DNA of 64,000 nt, taken from Thermovenabulum sp049723235. GTDB lineage: Bacteria; Bacillota; Thermosediminibacteria; Thermosediminibacterales; Thermosediminibacteraceae. Under the pieces are notes generated by a model. The model did not search any database, was not told the origin of the DNA, and worked only from the letters and a program-made list of their open reading frames with translations. Location: positions 53,511-117,510 of the forward strand of contig NZ_JBNARB010000006.1 in NCBI RefSeq assembly GCF_049723235.1. Reading direction: 5' to 3'. Position numbers and translations under genes: made by a program. Positions 58,925 through 64,000 of the stretch are shown in pieces (positions within the stretch are counted from its first letter, which is position 1; the number at the start of each line of letters is the position of its first letter).

Positions 58925-59578
58925 TTACATAAAATAATTATCGTTATCTATATCAGCATAATAGTTACCAACCCATATAACTTTTACATCAAAATATCCA
59001 TTCTCTTTCACCATCTTGTCGGGAGAAATATTTAAATAATAGGGTTTAAATATTTCAAGACATACTTTCTCCAAATATTGTTTTTCTTTAATTAAAAAAC
59101 CTTTTTCCTTGAAGAGCCTTTCTATCTTATTGAATATTTGATAATTTACCTCTATCAAATACCGATCACATTTAATTTTTTTTATAATTCCCGCCTTTTC
59201 TATACCTTGTTTTGCACATTCGCCATAGGCCCTGATCAAACCTCCCGCTCCCAATAAAATGCCTCCAAAGTACCTTGTAACTACAACCACGGTATTTTTT
59301 AAATTTTTCATTCTTATTATTTCTAATATTGGCTTTCCAGCAGTACCACTCGGCTCTCCATCATCATTTGATTTTTGTATTTCCTCTGCCTCAAGGCCCA
59401 CGCTAAAAGCATAAGTGTTGTGTGTGGCGTCGTAGTATTTTCTTTTTATCGAAGAGATAAATGTTTCCGCTTCATTTATAGTTTCCACCGGTTTAACATG
59501 AGTTATAAACCTGGATTTTTTTATTAATAATTCCGCTTGTGCTTCTTTTTTTACCGTCATATATTCCATTATTGCCAT
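58925..59578 (-). CDS. YigZ/IMPACT family protein
   Basis: A 217-residue protein with the IMPACT domain: KKSRFITHVKPV, DATHNTYAFSVG, NDDGEPSGTAGKPILE and VVVTRYFGGILLGAGGLIRAYG. A C-terminal DUF1949-like domain follows. Homologues interact with translation factors; in Bacillus the relative is YvyE. The start is uncertain: ATG at 59578, 59569 or 59560, none with a good ribosome site. It is 22 bp upstream of nadE. Confidence 0.92.
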   Translation of the reverse strand: MAIMEYMTVKKEAQAELLIKKSRFITHVKPVETINEAETFISSIKRKYYDATHNTYAFSVGLEAEEIQKSNDDGEPSGTAGKPILEIIRMKNLKNTVVVVTRYFGGILLGAGGLIRAYGECAKQGIEKAGIIKKIKCDRYLIEVNYQIFNKIERLFKEKGFLIKEKQYLEKVCLEIFKPYYLNISPDKMVKENGYFDVKVIWVGNYYADIDNDNYFM

Positions 59579-59652
59579 AATTTGTTACTCACACCTTATT
59601 TTATACTATTTTAATTATTATTTTTTAATATTATAAAGTCAATATTAAATTT

Positions 59653-59684
59653 AAAACCCTGTGATTTAAAAAACACAGGGTTTT
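59653..59684. terminator. Terminator after sleB
   Basis: AAAACCCTGTG and CACAGGGTTTT around a 10-nt loop, with T-runs on both sides. Confidence 0.75.
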
Positions 59685-59702
59685 TATTCACATTTTCATT
59701 TT

Positions 59703-60389
59703 TTATTTAAAAAATACATGGTCTCCGATAATAACAGTCACTGGTCTTTGCCTTACCCATAAATCATTGGTCTTTTTGGGATTATAGTAACCTATTGCTC
59801 CCTTTGAAGGATCAAAACCTGAAAGAGCATCATATACCGCTTTTCTTGCCGTTTCATCCGGAGTTAAATTTATCTGTCCATCCGGAACACAACTATACTG
59901 ATAACGGCCTCCCTCAATTTGGAATATTACTTCCGGAATCGAATTGGGATATAAGGGACTTTTTATCCTGTTCAATACCGTAGCCGCAACAGCCACCTGT
60001 CCTATATAAGGTTCACCCCTGGCTTCTGCATAAACAAGTCTTGCCAGCAGTTCAATATCTCTCGCTGAAAACCTACCTTCATATCCTCTGTAAGTATTGT
60101 CGAAACTTAAGTTTAAAGCTCTTAATGTCCAATAACCAGCAATACCGTCAACTTTTAATCCCCGCGACCTCTGAAAGTTCATTACAGCAAGTTTTGTTCT
60201 CCAACCGAACACTCCATCAACACTTCCGTAGTAATAACCCAATTCCTTGAGCTTTTGCTGTAATAAGGCAACTTCTCTGCCTCTCATTCCTTCTTTTAAA
60301 ACTATCCCGCTCGTTGACGCAAAAACATGGGAGGTAATAAGAATCACCATTAAAAGGATTATCAAGAAAATAAACATTTTTTTTCTCAT
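59703..60389 (-). CDS. sleB: Spore cortex-lytic enzyme SleB-like
   Basis: A 228-residue secreted protein: signal peptide (MFIFLIILLMVILITSHVFA), peptidoglycan-binding domain (GMRGREVALLQQKLKELGYY, DGVFGWRTKLAVMNFQ, about 38-95) and a C-terminal Hydrolase_2 domain (ARLVYAEARGEPYIGQVAVAATVLNR, with the catalytic-type glutamate in YAEARGE). SleB is a lytic transglycosylase that degrades spore cortex during germination. Monocistronic, no ypeB next to it. Ribosome site GGAGGAT before ATG 60389. Confidence 0.92.
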   Translation of the reverse strand: MRKKMFIFLIILLMVILITSHVFASTSGIVLKEGMRGREVALLQQKLKELGYYYGSVDGVFGWRTKLAVMNFQRSRGLKVDGIAGYWTLRALNLSFDNTYRGYEGRFSARDIELLARLVYAEARGEPYIGQVAVAATVLNRIKSPLYPNSIPEVIFQIEGGRYQYSCVPDGQINLTPDETARKAVYDALSGFDPSKGAIGYYNPKKTNDLWVRQRPVTVIIGDHVFFK

Positions 60390-60620
60390 TTTTTATCCTC
60401 CTTTTCTTGGGAGGCCAGAAGGATGTTGCTAATATTTTAACACAAAAAACATTAAATTAAAAAAAGCAAAAATCCCTGTATTTTAATTATAGATTCTTTA
60501 ATAAATCATTTTATGTAAACATTTTTAGTATATATAAATATACTCCTTTTCTTATCTTTTATATATCCGATGTATAATTTTTCTATTTTAATATTCATAT
60601 TTTTCATTATTTTTTATATA

Positions 60621-60655
60621 AAAATGCTGTTGAACAAAATGTCCAACAGCATTTT
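60621..60655. terminator. Terminator after the FAD oxidoreductase
   Basis: AAAATGCTGTTG and CAACAGCATTTT, 12-bp arms, 11-nt loop, T-run on the minus strand. The rest of 60390-60663 is AT-rich with no gene visible. Confidence 0.8.
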
Positions 60656-60663
60656 ATAAAATT

Positions 60664-61947
60664 TTATATTACCTTGACATTAAAAATATTTTCCATTCCG
60701 GCTTTTTTGACCCTTTCTTTAATTTCATCAATATTTGTGGTGTATAATCCTAATTTTTTCATCCTTTCAAAATAAGCAGCCCCTGAAAAAGTGTATTTTT
60801 TGGCTATTCCCTCTTCCGTTTTCATCTGTTCTCCCACATGACTTATTGCATCTCCGACAGCTAAATCCAAAGGAATATTAATCAGTTCTGTTTTTGCTGC
60901 AAATCTTACTGCATTTGCGCCAGCTAAGGTACCTGTGCAAATTGCTTCAGTATGACCTACAAGAGGACCTGCTTTTTCACCGCCTACAAATAAATTCTCA
61001 ACTCCAACAGCCTTCAGATAATTATCCCTGGGACAAATTGCTGTATATCTTATTGAGTTTCCTCTACCTCCAGCATAGGGGTCTTCATACCGGGCATTTT
61101 CAAATCCGGGTATCTTCCTTAATTGTTCCAGCGGGAAAAAAGGTGCCATTAATTTTGCATGACCGGTATCTAAAAGGATAATGTTCTCAATAAATTCTTT
61201 TAAGGCATATTGTTGGCAGGCTTTTGCAGTTAAAATATATTCATCTTCTCTTACTTCAGGAGGAATTGGTACTACTACCACTCCTTCTTTATTTAATTTA
61301 TCCACGATATTTTGATCTAAGGATTCCTTGTGAAGTTTGCAGGAGCCGCTCATAGCTCCGTAAGTGCCATCTGCCTTTTTTGCTATCATTTCTTTAATTC
61401 CTGCTTTTCCTGCAATACTAACCCTGCCCCCAAAGCTTGGACATCTAATAATGCACATTACACAGCCGTTACCATATTTTGTACAATTATTCTGTGGTCC
61501 TGCCGTACCTGTACAATCGATAAAAACATCTCCTTCAAATCTCTCTCCTTCGTCATTTATAACAGCAACAATTTTTGAGTTTTCCATTTCTACATCTACA
61601 ATTCTACATTCAGTTCTTATATTAATTCCCTTATTTTTTAATAAATCTCTTACTGCTGGTTCTACCTTTGCCACATCATACAAAGTCGCATGTTTGTGTC
61701 CCGGAAACTCTATATTTTTGTGCCTTGCCACATTATCCGTCACTTCAAAAAGTTCTCCACCTCCCATAGCAACCATTTCTTCCGTCGCTGTAAAACGACC
61801 ATTATTACGCATTATTCCCCCAACTAAACCTGTACCTAAAAGCATGTCGGTTCTTTCCAATAAAAATACCTCGGCGCCGGCTTTTTTAGCAGCCAAAGCA
61901 GCGGCGCATCCGGACCATCCGCCTCCAATGATTATTACTTTTGGCAT
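60664..61947 (-). CDS. FAD-dependent oxidoreductase of unknown substrate
   Basis: A 427-residue flavoprotein. N-terminal Rossmann motif IIGGGWSGCAAALAAKKAGAE with the ribose-binding acid in VFLLER, then GLVGGIMRNNGRF, FIDCTGTAGPQNN, and a late GVENLFVGGEKAGPLVG that completes the FAD site. An unusual cysteine group, Cys155, Cys162, Cys165 and Cys169 (GCVMCIIRCP), could ligate an iron-sulfur cluster. It may act on a small organic substrate imported by the divergent transporter. Operator-like palindrome 16 bp upstream of the start. Not recognised as a named enzyme. Confidence 0.75.
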   Translation of the reverse strand: MPKVIIIGGGWSGCAAALAAKKAGAEVFLLERTDMLLGTGLVGGIMRNNGRFTATEEMVAMGGGELFEVTDNVARHKNIEFPGHKHATLYDVAKVEPAVRDLLKNKGINIRTECRIVDVEMENSKIVAVINDEGERFEGDVFIDCTGTAGPQNNCTKYGNGCVMCIIRCPSFGGRVSIAGKAGIKEMIAKKADGTYGAMSGSCKLHKESLDQNIVDKLNKEGVVVVPIPPEVREDEYILTAKACQQYALKEFIENIILLDTGHAKLMAPFFPLEQLRKIPGFENARYEDPYAGGRGNSIRYTAICPRDNYLKAVGVENLFVGGEKAGPLVGHTEAICTGTLAGANAVRFAAKTELINIPLDLAVGDAISHVGEQMKTEEGIAKKYTFSGAAYFERMKKLGLYTTNIDEIKERVKKAGMENIFNVKVI

Positions 61948-61962
61948 TCCTGTACCCTCCTT

Positions 61963-61989
61963 ATACTACTCATCATTGATGAAGAGTAT
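61963..61989. promoter_or_regulatory. Palindromic operator, copy 1
   Basis: Core TCATCATTGATGA (61970-61982) inside a longer imperfect palindrome with ATACT/AGTAT outer arms (11 of 13 positions symmetric). It lies between a TATAAT -10-like box (61993-61988, minus) and the ribosome site of the FAD oxidoreductase, a repressor position. Confidence 0.65.
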
Positions 61990-62084
61990 TATATTTATAA
62001 TATTCTCCCTAAATTTTAATAATCCTGCTTATAATTTTTTCTTTTTTATTTTTTACACATTAATAAAAAAATATTTTTGTTTCC

Positions 62085-62113
62085 TTTACATAATTTGGGA
62101 ATACACTTAATAC
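62085..62113 (+). promoter_or_regulatory. Possible promoter of the transporter gene
   Basis: TTTACA (62085-62090), 17 bp, TAATAC (62108-62113). It lies 200 bp upstream of the gene, so other promoters are possible. Confidence 0.35.
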
Positions 62114-62234
62114 ATGCATAAAGAAAATCTTTGAAATATAAAATATAAAAGATGAAAATTTATAAAAAAATTTTTTCTAAATTTAAAAAGGATTTTTTCT
62201 CTACGGGTAGAATTAATAATAATAAAGATGGTTG

Positions 62235-62247
62235 TCATCATTGATGA
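62235..62247. promoter_or_regulatory. Palindromic operator, copy 2
   Basis: TCATCATTGATGA, identical in all 13 bases to the core of copy 1, in the transporter's leader region. A ribosome-site-like GAGGAGGTG follows directly, without a convincing start codon. Confidence 0.6.
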
Positions 62248-62324
62248 GGAGGTGATTTAAAAAAATCATTTTAGGGACCATAATAATTGAATTTTTTTAA
62301 AAAATTTTTTAAGGAGGCTCAAAT

Positions 62325-63695
62325 ATGACTCTTGCTCATTGGATTTACGCCTTGGGGACCCTTGCGGTAGTTATCACAATGATTTTTAGAAGAAACGTAC
62401 TTATTCCCTGTATTGTTTCTACTTTTTTAATAGGATTGATTTTTAAGGGATCACTAATTGGTGCAGTCACCGCAGTTTTTCGTGCGAATATAGCGGCCCT
62501 TTCCGAACTGGGCAGCATCTTTGTAATAATCGGTTTAATGGTGGCAATGCTCAAATCGTTAAGCGTGACCGGTGCTGATGAGCTGTTGGTCGCTCCATTA
62601 AAAAAATTAATGGTCTCTCCATTTATAAGCTACCTCGTGCTGGTAATCTCAACTTTCGTAATTTCCTTGTTCTTCTGGCCTACTCCTGCGGTTCCTTTGA
62701 TAGGTACTCTTTTGGTTCCCGCTGCCATTAAAGCTGGACTTCCTCCAATGGCAGCAGCAGTAGCAATAGCCCTTGCAGGTCAGGGAATGGCTTTATCCGG
62801 TGACTTCGTAATTCAAGGTGCACCAGGATTATCGGCAAAGTCTGCGGGTATTCCTATTCCCATTGTCACCAATTACGCAGCCATACTATCAATAATCACA
62901 GGTGTAACTGCTATAATTCTTGCTTATATATTTATGAGAAATGATATTGAAAACTTTATAAAAACCGGCCATCAAGAAGCTAAAAAGAGTATTGAAGAAA
63001 AAGGAGCAAAAGCAAAAACCTTTCATGCTCCATATCTCGTATGGTTGCTGTTAATTTCTATAATATTAGTCATAATCGCCATGTTTAAGTTTAATATTAG
63101 AGGCGGAGATGCTTCAGCACTCCTGGGTGGCACAGCTATTACAATAATGGTTATTGCCACTCTTTGGGTCGAAGGTAGTAAAGGGCTTGATATTATAGCA
63201 GATCATTTAACCGATGGATTGGTATTTGCATTTAAAGTAATGGGGCAAATATTACCCATAGCCGGATTTTTCTTCCTCGGTAATCCCGATGCTGTAAAGT
63301 CCATTTTAGGAGAAGGTGCTCCCGGATACCTTTTTGATATTGGTAAAATAATTTCTTCTGCAATTCCTGCAAAAGGGTTTTTATCAGCTTTTGGAATGTT
63401 AATCCTCGGTATAATAACAGGACTGGATGGTTCAGGATTCTCCGGCCTTCCTATGACAGGTACATTAGCCGGCGCGATGGCAGCAGGAAATGTTAAGGTA
63501 GCCGCTGCTTTATCAGCAATTGGTCAAATGGGTGCAATTTGGGCTGGTGGAGGAACAATAATCGCATGGAGTTCCTTAGTTGCTGTTGCAGGAATAGTAG
63601 GTGTGCCCGTATTTGATCTTGTGAGAAAGAATTTTATTCCCGTGATAGTTGGCTTAATAATTTCCACTATTGCAGCTGTTCTATTCCTTATGTAG
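62325..63695 (+). CDS. Integral membrane transporter (ion-transporter-superfamily-like)
   Basis: A 456-residue protein with about 11-12 hydrophobic segments in two halves. Conserved-looking loops are FFWPTPAVPLIG, GQGMALSGDFVIQGAPG and ITGLDGSGFSGLPMTG, resembling the paired re-entrant substrate loops of GntP/DctM/ArsB-type carriers. I infer uptake of an organic anion; the exact family is not recognised. It is divergent from the FAD oxidoreductase and shares its operator motif. ATG 62325 with AAGGAGG. Followed by a strong terminator. Confidence 0.72.
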   Translation: MTLAHWIYALGTLAVVITMIFRRNVLIPCIVSTFLIGLIFKGSLIGAVTAVFRANIAALSELGSIFVIIGLMVAMLKSLSVTGADELLVAPLKKLMVSPFISYLVLVISTFVISLFFWPTPAVPLIGTLLVPAAIKAGLPPMAAAVAIALAGQGMALSGDFVIQGAPGLSAKSAGIPIPIVTNYAAILSIITGVTAIILAYIFMRNDIENFIKTGHQEAKKSIEEKGAKAKTFHAPYLVWLLLISIILVIIAMFKFNIRGGDASALLGGTAITIMVIATLWVEGSKGLDIIADHLTDGLVFAFKVMGQILPIAGFFFLGNPDAVKSILGEGAPGYLFDIGKIISSAIPAKGFLSAFGMLILGIITGLDGSGFSGLPMTGTLAGAMAAGNVKVAAALSAIGQMGAIWAGGGTIIAWSSLVAVAGIVGVPVFDLVRKNFIPVIVGLIISTIAAVLFLM

Positions 63696-63730
63696 AATAG
63701 AAATCTTATATTTCAGATTATCGATAATTT

Positions 63731-63751
63731 TAGGGGCATTTTATGCCCCTA
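63731..63751 (+). terminator. Terminator after the transporter
   Basis: TAGGGGCA, TTTTA, TGCCCCTA, then a T-run. Confidence 0.88.
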
Positions 63752-63906
63752 TTTTTTTTAACCGTGCTCTTTTTATATCCAATATTTTTTTATTTTACAA
63801 ATTAGCAACTTATTTTAATTTTTATTATCGTTGTTTTTATTAATGTTAACCAGTTATTTTTATTTATTAAATTTAGAAGTTTATCGCCCATGTAAATAAA
63901 AAATTC

Positions 63907-63935
63907 AAAGCTATTGGAAAATCTCCAATAGCTTT
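63907..63935. terminator. Terminator downstream of tRNA-Asn
   Basis: AAAGCTATTGGA and TCCAATAGCTTT with a 5-nt loop; T-runs on both strands. It probably ends the leftward tRNA transcript. The interval 63752-63906 shows no gene. Confidence 0.7.
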
Positions 63936-63955
63936 TTTATTGCATAAAAAAAAAT

Positions 63956-64000
63956 TGGCTCCCCGAGCAGGATTCGAACCTGCGACCCTCCGGTTAACAG
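63956..64000 (-). tRNA. tRNA-Asn (GTT), 3' part
   Basis: The minus strand reads into the window from the anticodon loop: CTGTTAA gives anticodon GTT (63998-63996), followed by the variable loop, a T-arm with GGTTCGAATCC, the acceptor 3' strand CTCGGGGA-type, discriminator G and encoded CCA (63958-63956). The 5' half lies beyond the window edge. Confidence 0.92.

Noticed and set aside
1..64000. CRISPR arrays, insertion sequences, prophage or integrative elements
   Set aside because: No spaced direct repeats, transposase, integrase or attachment-like duplications were seen; gene content is chromosomal core.

Overview
This window looks like chromosomal core DNA from an anaerobic, endospore-forming, low-GC Firmicute, most likely a thermophilic clostridium-like organism (the thermophily and the Thermoanaerobacterales/Thermosediminibacterales placement are inferences). 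The evidence is AT-rich DNA with strong GGAGG ribosome sites and frequent TTG/GTG starts; sporulation and germination genes (sigK, gerA-type pair, spoIID, a bofC-like gene, sleB); anaerobic oxidative and nitrosative defence genes (hybrid-cluster protein, rubredoxin, ferritin-like protein, flavodiiron protein); and a SCIFF peptide gene. I saw no insertion sequence, prophage or CRISPR array.

Layout. 1-2.96 kb is a divergent stress locus: an Rrf2 regulator and hcp leftward, and rubredoxin, ferritin-like protein and flavodiiron protein rightward. 2.97-6.4 kb holds sigK facing a two-gene germinant receptor operon. 6.4-15.2 kb is a leftward imidazole-catabolism cluster: a nucleoside-recognition-type transporter, a divergent urocanate hydratase paralogue, an AraC regulator, a canonical hutU, ftcD, hutI and fchA. 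Together these should convert urocanate to glutamate and methenyl-THF; no histidine ammonia-lyase is present here. 15.3-20.7 kb holds a class B PBP, a U32-family protein, mltG, queT and a split lysO. 20.7-23.7 kb is a Mn-type yybP-ykoY riboswitch in front of a P-type cation ATPase. 23.7-26.7 kb holds fur and a T-box-controlled serine pair (aminotransferase, serA) whose specifier reads as a serine codon.

26.7-59 kb is, in my recollection, largely the conserved Bacillus/Clostridium neighbourhood: DUF1292, ruvX, ireB and alaS; a csoR-rseC pair; a 6S RNA; aspS and hisS; htrA; a metallohydrolase, dtd, relA, apt and recJ; secF/secD, yajC, tgt and queA; spoIID; ruvB/A/C; bofC-like, yebC and nadE. 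Less expected inserts are an iron-sulfur aldo/keto reductase between ireB and ruvX, a ChlI/ChlD-like ATPase plus VWA pair with no chelatase large subunit, and a SCIFF peptide gene without its radical-SAM maturase. 59-64 kb ends with yigZ, sleB, a divergent FAD-oxidoreductase/transporter locus with two copies of one palindromic operator, and the 3' part of a tRNA-Asn gene.

Regulation is unusually legible in the sequence: a Rrf2 palindrome over a -10 box, a CsoR-type palindrome, a riboswitch, a T-box, a 6S RNA, and three hairpins built around translation starts (pbp, the TIGR04086 gene, bofC-like). Function calls rest on recognisable motifs and neighbourhood; no database search was possible.
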